A stretch of DNA of 10,653 bases from Acidobacteriota bacterium (GTDB lineage Bacteria > Acidobacteriota > Polarisedimenticolia > J045). The notes beneath the pieces were generated by a model, which was not told the origin of the DNA, searched no databases, and saw only the letters and a program-made list of their open reading frames with translations. The stretch covers positions 3,778,397-3,789,049 of the forward strand of contig CP070706.1 of assembly GCA_020350085.1 (NCBI GenBank), given 5' to 3'. Both the position numbers and the translations under genes were made by a program. This document shows, piece by piece, positions 1-6,981 of the stretch; the first letter of the stretch is position 1; every line of letters begins with the position of its first letter.

Positions 1-144
1 AGACGAGTTCGGCACGTAGCTCCTCTTCTTCTCGAAAGTACGCCGTATCGGACGCGGGCGCAGCGCGACGCGTGCCACGAGATCCGTTCCTCAGCCCGCA
101 GCACCGCTACACGAGATTGCGTCCGGGGAAGGTCGCGTGCGTGA

Positions 145-168
145 GGCGGCCGGGCGCCGTTCGCCGCC
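145..168 (-). other. GC-rich stem-loop just downstream of the TrmH-like gene
   Basis: A perfect 6-bp inverted repeat (GGCGGC at 145-150, GCCGCC at 163-168) encloses a 12-nt GC-rich loop. It begins about 10 nt past the stop codon of the methyltransferase gene. No T-tract follows on the minus strand, so it is not a convincing intrinsic terminator. It could protect the 3' end of the mRNA or be chance in GC-rich DNA. Nothing else recognisable was found in 1-178 apart from a weak possible start codon at 15-13. Confidence 0.2.
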
Positions 169-178
169 GACGCAGCGA

Positions 179-1228
179 TCAGCTCTCGCGGTGAGGCCGC
201 TGGCGCACGTCCTCGAGCGGTTTTGGAGGGTTCTCGATAAGGCTGAGGTAGAGCCGGCGTTGAGACGGACCGCTGGCAAGCGCGACGTACCAAGCTCGTC
301 GGAGCTGTTGGATCTCCTCTTCGCTGAGCGGCTCGCGCAGCCCGGCCTGGCGCAGCCTTCGATCGAGCGTGTACAGACTCATGGCCGCCGACACCGACAC
401 GTTCAGATATGACGTGAAGCCCACCGTCGGCAGAAAGAAAAAGCCGTCCACATGCTCGCGAAAGGCATCGGAGAGGCCTGCCTGCTCGTTGCCGAACACG
501 AGCGCCATACGGGGCGCCAAGTGCACATCTTCGATCGAAACGGCGTCTGCGGTGATGTCCGCTGCCAGCACCGTATATCCTCGGTTCTTGAGGCGCTCCA
601 CACAGGAGGCTGCGTGACGATGCCAGGATAGATCGAGCCAGTCGGCGCAGCCTCGATGAACGGCTCGGTTTAGAGCAACGCGCCCCTCCGCATGGCAGAA
701 GTGGATTTCCTGCAATCCCAGCGCTTCGGCAGTGCGCACGACAGCCGACGCGTTGAGAGGATCCTGCAAGCTGTCGAGGACCATCACAATCGAGCGCGTT
801 CGCTGATGTAGAGCCCACTCTGCAGTGCGCAAGCGTAAAGGCGGCTGATCAACCGGCAGTCCATGGTCTTCAGTGACTGATTCGCCCGGCGAAGTATGCC
901 GCTTCGCCTGCAGCCGCGCCTGCGAGCTGACGGAGAGTGTGTCCTTGTCCCCGGACCAGTGTCGAAGGAAGTCCCGATCCACCGGCTCGTCAATCGAGTT
1001 CCGGTCCACCCTCCAGCTCGCACGAACGAGCTCACGAAAAAACGGTATCGTGAGCGAGCGGCGCACCCACTCTCGCTCGAGCTCGTCGCGCTGATAGGCC
1101 ATCAGGCGAGAAAGGCGATTTTCCTCCGCCAGATCGGCCTGATCGCGCGAGAGTCGTTCGCCAGCAAGACGCATCAGCTCTTCCAGCTGGCGGAAGTAAT
1201 GTCTCCATCGTCGCCAAGGGTTCTTCAT
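179..1228 (-). CDS. TrmH-family (SpoU) 2'-O-ribose RNA methyltransferase with N-terminal extension
   Basis: This is a SPOUT-class enzyme that would transfer a methyl group from S-adenosylmethionine to a ribose 2'-OH of tRNA or rRNA in the cytoplasm. All three SpoU motifs are visible in the 349 residues: N159 with RTAEALG (R165), LVFGNEQAGL at 243-252 (E248), and LNVSVSAAMSLY from 275 (N276). The spacing N159-R165-E248-N276 equals N35-R41-E124-N152 of Thermus TrmH as I recall it, so the core aligns without gaps and favours the tRNA Gm18 type. The C-terminal tail (LSEEE...) also resembles TrmH. Two features are odd. About 140 basic, helical residues precede the core, whereas TrmH is usually about 200 residues in total. 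The motif-3 serine before LN is a tyrosine (Y274). The start overlaps the amidase stop by ATGA (1225-1228), implying translational coupling. The family is secure; the substrate is not, so I give no gene symbol. Confidence 0.93.
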   Translation of the reverse strand: MKNPWRRWRHYFRQLEELMRLAGERLSRDQADLAEENRLSRLMAYQRDELEREWVRRSLTIPFFRELVRASWRVDRNSIDEPVDRDFLRHWSGDKDTLSVSSQARLQAKRHTSPGESVTEDHGLPVDQPPLRLRTAEWALHQRTRSIVMVLDSLQDPLNASAVVRTAEALGLQEIHFCHAEGRVALNRAVHRGCADWLDLSWHRHAASCVERLKNRGYTVLAADITADAVSIEDVHLAPRMALVFGNEQAGLSDAFREHVDGFFFLPTVGFTSYLNVSVSAAMSLYTLDRRLRQAGLREPLSEEEIQQLRRAWYVALASGPSQRRLYLSLIENPPKPLEDVRQRPHRES

Positions 1229-2991
1229 GACTCATCCGGGAAGCTGAGCTCGGGTCGTTGCAGGTGAAAATCGGTCGCCTGTTGGTAAGCGTGGGCGAGC
1301 GCGAGAAGCTCACTCTCGCCGTTGAGTCGCCCCGTGAAGGTGATGCTCGTCGGCGTCCCGTCGACAGAGCGAAATCCGTTGGGGAGCACGACCGCCGGAT
1401 GGCCCGTCAGGTTGGTCATCAGCAGGTTCGATCCGCCGAAAGAAGGCGCGACGTAGGCATCGAGCCCTTCGATCGTCCGTTCCAGCTCTTCGATGACGAG
1501 AGTCCGGATCCGATTGGCGCGGATGTACTCGACCGCTGGTATGAGCTGCCCCTGACGGAAGACGTTCGGCCAGGCGTTTTCCACCTGCCGCAATAGAAGA
1601 TCGTCGTCCGAGCTGCGTGTCAGCTCGTCAAACGCCGTAGAGGCCTCGGCCGTGAGAATAAAGGACAACGCGTCGACGGGGTAGCGGTCCGGAAGCTCGA
1701 TCGGCACGAGCTCAATCCCCAACCTCTCGAGAACGTAGAGCGTTTCGTTGTCGAATCGCTGCCACTCGCGTAGCGCATCGGCACTCTCGCTCTGCTCGGC
1801 CCCCTCCGCTGCTTGCGCGTTGGCCCCACGATCCTCCTCGAACAGGCTCTTCACGAAGCCGACGCGCAACGCGCGGACATCCTTGCGGGCAGGCCAGTGA
1901 AACGGTCTGTCGCTGGCCGTGGGATCGAGCCCGTCAGCCCCGTGGATCGCGTCGAAGACGAGCGCGCAATCCTCGACCGACCGGGCGATCGGTCCGAGCT
2001 TGTCCATGCTCCATGACAGCGCCATCGCCCCGAATCGACTGACGCGCCCGAACGTCGGCCTCAGACCGGTCGCGCCGCAGCGTGTGCACGGCGAGACGAT
2101 GCTGCCCCACGTCTCGCTGCCGATGGCGAAGCCGACCAGTCCGGCCGCCGCGGCGGCGGCCGATCCGGCGGACGAGCCACTCGAACCCTGTCCGAGATTC
2201 CACGGGTTGCAGGTCGTCCCGCCGAACCAAACGTCTCCCCAGGCCAGTGCGCCGAGGCTCAGCTTGGCGACGAGCACCGCGCCGGCGTGCTCGAGCCGCG
2301 AGACGACGGTCGCTTTCGTCGGCAGCACCTGACCTCTGTATGGAAAAGCGCCCCAGGTCGTCGGATACCCCGGCACCGAGAGAAGGTCCTTCGCACCCCA
2401 GGGAATGCCGTGCAGCGGTCCGCGGTAGATCCCGCGCGACAGCTCTCGGTCCGTACGAGCCGCCTGCTCGAGCGCCAGGGCTTCTGTCAGCGTGATCACG
2501 CAGTGCAGCCGTGGATCGAGGTCCCGCAGTCGCTCGAGGTAGAGCCGCGTCAGCTCGACAGACGAGATGGCGCGCGTGCGAATCAGCGCCGACAGCTCGG
2601 TCAGAGGCATGAAGGCCAGCTCGTCATCGCTGCCCGGGCGTGGTGGCGGAGCCGTCTCGATCGGCTGAGCTCTCCGCGCGGCCGGCGAGGGGGCCTCTGG
2701 CACGTCGCCGGGCGGCACGAATCGCAGCGCCGGCGCGATGCCGTTGTCGAGCCTGATCGCGCGCAACGCATCGAACGCCTCCAGCGTCTCGTTGACCCCT
2801 TTCGCCATCAACTCCAGCTCGTCGTCGGTGAACTGCATGCCGGCGATCCACGAGGCCTGGCGGATGGTTTCGACCGTGACGGGGCTCTCCTCTGCGGCCA
2901 GCGTCGCGACCGCACGCCCAAAAACGGCGGAGCCGGCTCCGAGGGCACTCAGGGCGCCGAGCATCTGGCGACGCGACCAGTTCCGCTCCAT
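1225..2991 (-). CDS. Amidase-signature family hydrolase, exported with a Tat-like leader
   Basis: A 588-residue serine hydrolase of the amidase signature family, which cleaves carboxamide bonds with a Ser-cisSer-Lys triad. The triad can be placed: K201 in GIPWGAKD, the cis-serine S273 in SGSSAGS, and the nucleophile S297 in GSETWGSI. The S273-S297 distance of 24 matches FAAH (S217/S241). The stretch TRCGATGLRPTFGRVSR at 303-319 is typical of the family. The N-terminus (SRRQMLGALSALGAG from residue 6) has a twin-arginine pair followed by a hydrophobic stretch ending in small residues. This suggests Tat export to the periplasm and argues against GatA. Two low-complexity inserts stand out, a Pro/Ala-rich one near 93-121 and an Ala/Glu-rich one near 385-407. 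The ATG at 2991 was chosen because GAGGAG lies 7 nt upstream and the leader starts there; the frame is open further upstream to 3207. The substrate is unknown. The gene is coupled to the downstream methyltransferase by an ATGA overlap. Confidence 0.93.
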   Translation of the reverse strand: MERNWSRRQMLGALSALGAGSAVFGRAVATLAAEESPVTVETIRQASWIAGMQFTDDELELMAKGVNETLEAFDALRAIRLDNGIAPALRFVPPGDVPEAPSPAARRAQPIETAPPPRPGSDDELAFMPLTELSALIRTRAISSVELTRLYLERLRDLDPRLHCVITLTEALALEQAARTDRELSRGIYRGPLHGIPWGAKDLLSVPGYPTTWGAFPYRGQVLPTKATVVSRLEHAGAVLVAKLSLGALAWGDVWFGGTTCNPWNLGQGSSGSSAGSAAAAAAGLVGFAIGSETWGSIVSPCTRCGATGLRPTFGRVSRFGAMALSWSMDKLGPIARSVEDCALVFDAIHGADGLDPTASDRPFHWPARKDVRALRVGFVKSLFEEDRGANAQAAEGAEQSESADALREWQRFDNETLYVLERLGIELVPIELPDRYPVDALSFILTAEASTAFDELTRSSDDDLLLRQVENAWPNVFRQGQLIPAVEYIRANRIRTLVIEELERTIEGLDAYVAPSFGGSNLLMTNLTGHPAVVLPNGFRSVDGTPTSITFTGRLNGESELLALAHAYQQATDFHLQRPELSFPDES

Positions 2992-2998
2992 GGCTGAT

Positions 2999-3004
2999 CT
3001 CCTC
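2999..3004 (-). promoter_or_regulatory. Ribosome binding site that fixes the amidase start
   Basis: On the minus strand GAGGAG sits 7 nt before the ATG at 2991. It decides the start against the longer upstream frame, whose extra 72 codons show no recognisable protein and would bury the Tat-like leader. Confidence 0.75.
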
Positions 3005-3103
3005 ATCGGAAGGGGTGTGCTCAGGTTATCAGGGCGCGATGACTCCGGTCGTCCGGTGCGCGAGTGCTCCGATCGCTCGCGGACACCCGTTCGCCGCTGA
3101 CCG

Positions 3104-3122
3104 TCATTTACCAATGATTTAC
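3104..3122 (-). promoter_or_regulatory. AT-rich repeat island upstream of the amidase, possible operator or promoter element
   Basis: On the minus strand GTAAATCA (3122-3115) and GTAAATGA (3111-3104) form a direct repeat with an 11-bp period, about one helical turn. The same stretch also holds the inverted repeat TCATT-TACC-AATGA at 3104-3117. It is the only markedly AT-rich patch in an otherwise very GC-rich spacer and lies about 113-131 nt upstream of the amidase ATG. Both features are what a protein binding site or promoter core can look like. I could not pair it with a good -35/-10 set, so the role is inferred. Confidence 0.3.
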
Positions 3123-3215
3123 GCACTTCCATGTTGACGGCGCGGCTCGCTTCACTGAGGCTCCCGCCTCGTCGGCCGGAGACGGACCACGGTGGTGGCC
3201 GGCTCATGGCTTCCA

Positions 3216-3234
3216 GGGCCGCTTTCGACGGCCC
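3216..3234 (-). other. Perfect GC-rich stem-loop in the intergenic spacer
   Basis: GGGCCG at 3216-3221 and CGGCCC at 3229-3234 form a 6-bp stem with a 7-nt loop, about 130 nt past the last permease stop. It lacks the T-tract of an intrinsic terminator. It could act as an mRNA-stabilising structure or part of a factor-dependent end, or be chance. Confidence 0.25.
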
Positions 3235-3258
3235 AGCTGGAGCGCCATGCGGTCCGCG

Positions 3259-3271
3259 CCCGCCGCGCGGG
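3259..3271 (-). other. Second GC-rich stem-loop in the intergenic spacer
   Basis: CCCGC (3259-3263) and GCGGG (3267-3271) form a 5-bp stem with a 3-nt loop. No T-tract follows. Together with the stem at 3216-3234 it may mark the 3' end of the exporter transcript, but short GC-rich stems are expected by chance here. Confidence 0.2.
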
Positions 3272-3367
3272 TCGATCCGCCGGGTGGGGCCTGCCGGGAA
3301 CTGGGGAAGGGGGCGGCGTCCCGCGGGCGGCCCTCTCTACGTCGTATGCGCCGCCGTCGAGACCGCG

Positions 3368-4228
3368 TCAGTCCGTACCGTAGACGATCTCGAGCCGCTG
3401 AGCACGCCACGTGGCCAAAACGAGCAGCGCCGCGGTGACGATGAGAAGTCCGGGAACGGCAATCCAGGGCGAAACGGGCTCAACGAGAATCACGAACGGA
3501 CCGTCCTGCGGCGGCATCGGCGCAAGAGCCTGCAGGTAGTGAATCACGCTGATCTTCTTGAGCGTCGCCGGAAGGAAGTAGTTGATCGACTCCCAGCCCC
3601 AGATGATGACTCCCGGAATGATCGGGTTCTTCGTCAGAAGTCCGATAGCCAGAAACAGTGCACCGTAGCCGAGGCAGGCCAGCACGGTCGTGACGACGTA
3701 GGCGACAACCTGGCCGACGCCCGGCCCGTTTATGAAAAAGTCAGCCAGCTCCCGAGGGCCTGCGGGCAGCACCATCAGCAACAGCGCCAGCACGGTCGAT
3801 GATGAGAGCATCACGGACGCGCTCACCCACGCGGCCAGGAATTTTCCTGTCACGAGCAACCATCGTCGGATGGGAGTCAGCAGGTAGTAGTGCAGGCTGC
3901 GGTCGATCAGCTCACCACGAAAGAGGTTCATGAACATCCACAGGCAGGTGAGGAAGATCACGAAGCGCAAAATGAACGTGCTGTACATTCCAGTGAAGAT
4001 ACGAGCGTGACGCCCCAGGTTCGAGGCCATCCCCTCGGGCATGAAGGGTGTCGCCAGCAGGTGCATTCCACCGAGCAGGACGGGCATCGCCGCTAGCGCA
4101 TAGAGCATGAGCGAGCGCGACGAGAGCAGCGTTTTTCTCAGCTCCAGTCGCAGAACGCCGGCGAGCTGCCGCCGCCAGAGGGGCCAGCCAACGAGTGTGC
4201 CAGCTGGCACCATCACGTCGCCGCTCAT
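3368..4228 (-). CDS. ABC-2 type transporter permease (second of the operon)
   Basis: A 286-residue integral membrane protein and last gene of the exporter operon. Hydrophobic spans are visible near residues 41-60, 84-103, 128-155, 171-197, 201-219 and 253-273, giving the six-span layout usual for ABC-2 permeases. Between spans 2 and 3 it carries a positively charged cytoplasmic segment, LTPIRRWLLVTGKF (117-130), the kind seen before span 3 in this family. It has no ATPase motifs of its own. Its start overlaps the stop of ATPase 2 by ATGA (4225-4228), with GGAG 5 nt upstream of the ATG, so it most likely pairs with that ATPase. ABC-2 permeases mostly export drugs, lipids, polysaccharides, peptides or ions; nothing here identifies the substrate. 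No terminator was found after it. Confidence 0.88.
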   Translation of the reverse strand: MSGDVMVPAGTLVGWPLWRRQLAGVLRLELRKTLLSSRSLMLYALAAMPVLLGGMHLLATPFMPEGMASNLGRHARIFTGMYSTFILRFVIFLTCLWMFMNLFRGELIDRSLHYYLLTPIRRWLLVTGKFLAAWVSASVMLSSSTVLALLLMVLPAGPRELADFFINGPGVGQVVAYVVTTVLACLGYGALFLAIGLLTKNPIIPGVIIWGWESINYFLPATLKKISVIHYLQALAPMPPQDGPFVILVEPVSPWIAVPGLLIVTAALLVLATWRAQRLEIVYGTD

Positions 4229-5178
4229 CTCTTTTCTCCGTTACCACCGATCAGGTAGCGGTAGACGGCCTGGACGTTCTCGTCGGCGGGCGTGACGTGC
4301 TCGATTTCGAGGTCCTCGGCGAGAACGATCTGATTGAGCAGCAAGTAGAAGCTGTCCGGGTTACGCGTACTGACGAGGAGACCGCGCCGGTCGTCATGGA
4401 TCCTGACCTCGACGACGGCGTCCTGAGCGAAGACCTTCGCGGCGAGAACTTCCGGTTTCTCGCAGCGGATGAAGATCTGTAGCGGATGGCTTTCCATCTC
4501 ACTGCGCACACCCCGAATGTCTCCTTCCGCGACGACATATCCTTCATTCAGCAGGATTACGGAGTCGGAGATCAGATCCACTTCGTGCAGGATGTGGCTC
4601 GAGAGAATCAGGTGCTTGCCCTCGGTCGCAAGCTCGCGGAAGAGATCGATCGTCTCGGCGCGGGCCATCGGATCGAGGCCGTTGAGCGGTTCGTCGAGCA
4701 CCAGCACGGACGGATCGTGACAGATAGCCTGCGCCAGCTTGATCCGCTGTCTCATTCCCTTGCTGTAAGCGGCAATCTTGCGGTGTGCGGCGTCGTTCAG
4801 ACGCACGCGCTCGATCGCAGCCATCGCCAGGCCGTGCGCCTGTTCGCGCGACAAACCGTGAACGAGTAGGTACGAGCTGAGGAACTGAAACCCCGTCAGC
4901 CCGCGCGGAAACGTGTCGTGTTGCGTGCAGTAGCCGACGATCTTGAACAGCCGCTCCGGATCGTCCGGGGCGATCCCGCGTACCCGGATTCGCCCATCCG
5001 TGGGGCGCAACAACCCGGTCATGAGATTCATCAGCGTCGTCTTGCCGGAGCCGTTCGGACCAACCAGACTCGTAATCCCTGGCTCGATCGATAGCTGTAC
5101 ACGATTGACCCCGAGTACCTCCCCATAGAACTTGGAGACGTTCTCGAACGCGATTCGTGAGTCGCTATGCGCGGTCAT
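4225..5178 (-). CDS. ABC transporter ATP-binding protein (second of the operon)
   Basis: A 317-residue nucleotide-binding subunit that powers an ABC-2 exporter at the inner face of the membrane. All ATPase motifs are present in order: Walker A GPNGSGKT (40-47), Q-loop glutamine Q86 in GYCTQHD, signature YSKGMRQR (138-145), Walker B VLVLDEP (158-164) with catalytic E163, D-loop GLDP (167-170), and switch H195 in LSSH. The signature SKGMRQ and the overall order match the drug/NatA-like class. About 90 residues follow the ATPase core (from about 228) and form a small accessory domain common in this class. The gene starts 8 nt after the stop of the first permease and ends in an ATGA overlap with the second permease, its likely partner. 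It differs from ATPase 1 throughout, so the two are paralogues and not a recent duplicate. Confidence 0.95.
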   Translation of the reverse strand: MTAHSDSRIAFENVSKFYGEVLGVNRVQLSIEPGITSLVGPNGSGKTTLMNLMTGLLRPTDGRIRVRGIAPDDPERLFKIVGYCTQHDTFPRGLTGFQFLSSYLLVHGLSREQAHGLAMAAIERVRLNDAAHRKIAAYSKGMRQRIKLAQAICHDPSVLVLDEPLNGLDPMARAETIDLFRELATEGKHLILSSHILHEVDLISDSVILLNEGYVVAEGDIRGVRSEMESHPLQIFIRCEKPEVLAAKVFAQDAVVEVRIHDDRRGLLVSTRNPDSFYLLLNQIVLAEDLEIEHVTPADENVQAVYRYLIGGNGEKR

Positions 5179-5186
5179 CGCCTGCC

Positions 5187-6062
5187 TCAGCGGACCACTT
5201 CATACGGCTGCAGTTTACGACGCAGGATCAACAGGCACACGCCGCACAACGTGAGCAGCGAGGCCCAAGCAGCCCATAGCGGAATGGGCGTCGTGTCGAA
5301 ATCAAGACCCAACAATCCTTCCCAAACGCGGGCGATCAAGCCGCCGATGTCGAGCAAGCTACCCCAGACGGTGCCGAACAAAACGTTGATGGTTTCTCCG
5401 AAAGCGCCTGGGATGATGAAGACCCCGAACAGTGCAGCCCGAGCGAGAACCTTCCAACGAACGAGAGCCGAGATCGCGAGTGATAGCAGAGAGAGCACGA
5501 AGATCCAGATCCACAAGCCCACGAACAGAGCTCCGGCGAGCCGCATGTTCTGCACCAGCCAGTCCCAGCCGGCGTAATATGCCTGCTCGGTGAACAACAA
5601 CAGGGCTGGGATCCAGGTGATCAGAGACAACAGAATCGCGAGTACCGAGATCTTTCCGATCACGTACTCTGCGCGGTTTATAGGTCGCGCGAGGTAGAGC
5701 GGAAGTGCGTTGTTCGTCAGATCGGATGAGATCAACGCTGGGCCGATATGAAGAGCGAGCAGGAACCCTGCGATGATTCCTTGCGGAAACATCACGGTCC
5801 ACAAGAAGAAGTCGCCGTCGATCACGATCTGCTCGGTCGGATCGAACGTGATCGGCACGGGCGAGATTCTCGCGAGGTTGTGAAGGCCGTAGATGAACGC
5901 CCCGAGGCCCAGCGGCCAGAGATAGCACAGCACGAGGAAGCCGACGAACACTCGCGAGGCGAACACGCTCTTGTAGGCATAGCGCGGGATGACGAGAAAT
6001 CGCGAGCAGTCCGGCATCAGCGGACCGTCGTAGCCGCGATAGCCCTGCTCATACACGGCCAT
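5187..6062 (-). CDS. ABC-2 type transporter permease (first of the operon)
   Basis: A 291-residue integral membrane protein. Hydrophobic spans lie near residues 37-60, 86-112, 136-157, 175-201, 206-229 and 262-281. The N-terminus (VYEQGYRGYDGPL, 3-15) before the first span is a recognisable style of one ABC-2 permease group. The segment YLARPINRAEYVIGK (123-137) before span 3 is the usual cytoplasmic coupling region. Its start overlaps the end of ATPase 1 by 14 nt and has GGAG 7 nt upstream, which makes ATPase 1 its natural partner. The gene ends 8 nt before ATPase 2. The substrate cannot be read from the sequence. A heteromeric complex with the second permease is an alternative to two separate exporters. 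Confidence 0.9.
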   Translation of the reverse strand: MAVYEQGYRGYDGPLMPDCSRFLVIPRYAYKSVFASRVFVGFLVLCYLWPLGLGAFIYGLHNLARISPVPITFDPTEQIVIDGDFFLWTVMFPQGIIAGFLLALHIGPALISSDLTNNALPLYLARPINRAEYVIGKISVLAILLSLITWIPALLLFTEQAYYAGWDWLVQNMRLAGALFVGLWIWIFVLSLLSLAISALVRWKVLARAALFGVFIIPGAFGETINVLFGTVWGSLLDIGGLIARVWEGLLGLDFDTTPIPLWAAWASLLTLCGVCLLILRRKLQPYEVVR

Positions 6063-6981
6063 GGGGTTGCTCCATCGCCTTGAGGAAAATGTCCTCGAGC
6101 GAGTCGCGCTTGAAGCTCAACCGACGGATCTGCACCTGCCGCTCGTTGGCGAGCCGGTAGAGATCCTTTACTTCGAGCCGGTCGGGAAGTACGGTCTTGA
6201 TCCGTCGGCGGCGATCGATCGCGCACTGGCAGCCGAGCTGCTCGATCGCCCGGGCAAACGCTTCGTGATCGCCGACGGTTTCGAGCTCGATGAACTTCTT
6301 GTTCGCGCGGCGTTCCTGCTCGAGGTTACAGGATGCTGCGATCTTGCCCTCCTTGAGAATCAGCACGTCGTCGCAGCACTCCTCGACGTCGCGCAGCAGG
6401 TGAGACGAGAGCACGAGGTGGATGTCGTCCGCTTTGCGAATCTCGCGGATCAGCTCGATCATTCGCTGGCGATGAGGAGGGTCGAGACCATTCGTCGGCT
6501 CGTCGAGAAACAGCAGCTGCGGGCCATGAACGATCGCCTGCGCCAACTTGGCCTGCTGGCGCATGCCGAACGAGAATGTCTCGAGTCGGCGGTAGCGTGC
6601 TTCGCCGAGACCGACGTAAAACAACGCCTCGTGCGTTCGCTCGAGGGCCTGCTTGGCGGGCAATCCACTCAGCTCGGCCATCAACCTGACGAAACGCACA
6701 GCCGTCATACCGGCGATGAACGACTCGTTTTCCGGCATGTAGCCGATCAGACGGCGTGCTTCACGCGAGCGCTCGTGAATGTCGTGGCCGAGAACTCGCG
6801 CCGTGCCGGCGGACGCTGGGTGGAACCCGAGCAACGTATGGATCAGGGTCGTCTTGCCGGCACCATTCGGACCGAGTAGCCCGATCGAGCGTCCGGTCAG
6901 CTTCGCACTGAGCTTCTTGAGGATCGGCCGGCCAGAGAAACGAACCTCCAAGCCGTCGAGCTCGATGACCGGCTGTGTCAT
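6049..6981 (-). CDS. ABC transporter ATP-binding protein (first of the operon)
   Basis: A 310-residue ABC ATPase. Visible motifs are Walker A GPNGAGKT (37-44), signature FSFGMRQQ (136-143), Walker B LLFLDEP (156-162) with E161, D-loop GLDP (165-168) and switch H194 in LSSH. The Q-loop position reads YMPE, giving E84 instead of glutamine. As I recall, this is frequent in NatA/CcmA-like exporters and is not a sign of inactivity. A C-terminal region of roughly 85 residues follows the ATPase core. The ATG overlaps the stop of the sensor gene by ATGA (6978-6981). It also has its own near-complete Shine-Dalgarno (AGGAGGTG, 6997-6990), so translation need not depend on coupling. The end overlaps the first permease by 14 nt. 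It is probably the energy subunit of that permease. Confidence 0.95.
   Translation of the reverse strand: MTQPVIELDGLEVRFSGRPILKKLSAKLTGRSIGLLGPNGAGKTTLIHTLLGFHPASAGTARVLGHDIHERSREARRLIGYMPENESFIAGMTAVRFVRLMAELSGLPAKQALERTHEALFYVGLGEARYRRLETFSFGMRQQAKLAQAIVHGPQLLFLDEPTNGLDPPHRQRMIELIREIRKADDIHLVLSSHLLRDVEECCDDVLILKEGKIAASCNLEQERRANKKFIELETVGDHEAFARAIEQLGCQCAIDRRRRIKTVLPDRLEVKDLYRLANERQVQIRRLSFKRDSLEDIFLKAMEQPHGRV

Larger units (their letters stand above)
2992..3367. other. Intergenic spacer between the exporter operon and the amidase unit
   Basis: This 376-nt stretch separates the stop of the last permease from the amidase start. It contains the amidase ribosome binding site, an AT-rich repeat island at 3104-3122, GC-rich stem-loops at 3216-3234 and 3259-3271, and the 8-bp palindrome CCCGCGGG at 3320-3327. 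I see no clear intrinsic terminator for the exporter operon because no stem is followed by a T-run. I also see no RNA gene and no confident -35/-10 pair. Read-through from the exporter operon into the amidase therefore cannot be excluded from sequence alone. Confidence 0.6.

Noticed and set aside
1225..2991. The amidase as GatA, the glutamyl-tRNA(Gln) amidotransferase subunit
   Set aside because: It has an export leader, is longer than GatA, carries WGSI at the nucleophile site where GatA has GGSI, and has no gatB or gatC beside it.
2992..3207. A longer amidase starting at the ATG at 3207
   Set aside because: The 72 extra residues are Arg/Ser-rich without a domain. The ATG at 2991 has a good ribosome binding site and begins a Tat-like leader that would otherwise be internal.
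3216..3271. Intrinsic terminator for the exporter operon
   Set aside because: Stable GC-rich stems exist, but none is followed by a T-run in the direction of transcription.
3131..3802. A plus-strand open frame of 223 codons spanning the spacer and the end of the second permease
   Set aside because: It runs in antisense register through a clear membrane protein, has no recognisable motif, and its product is a low-complexity Arg/Gly/Gln-rich chain.
6061..6879. A plus-strand open frame of 272 codons opposite ABC ATPase 1
   Set aside because: It is in the same antisense register. The minus strand carries every ABC ATPase motif.
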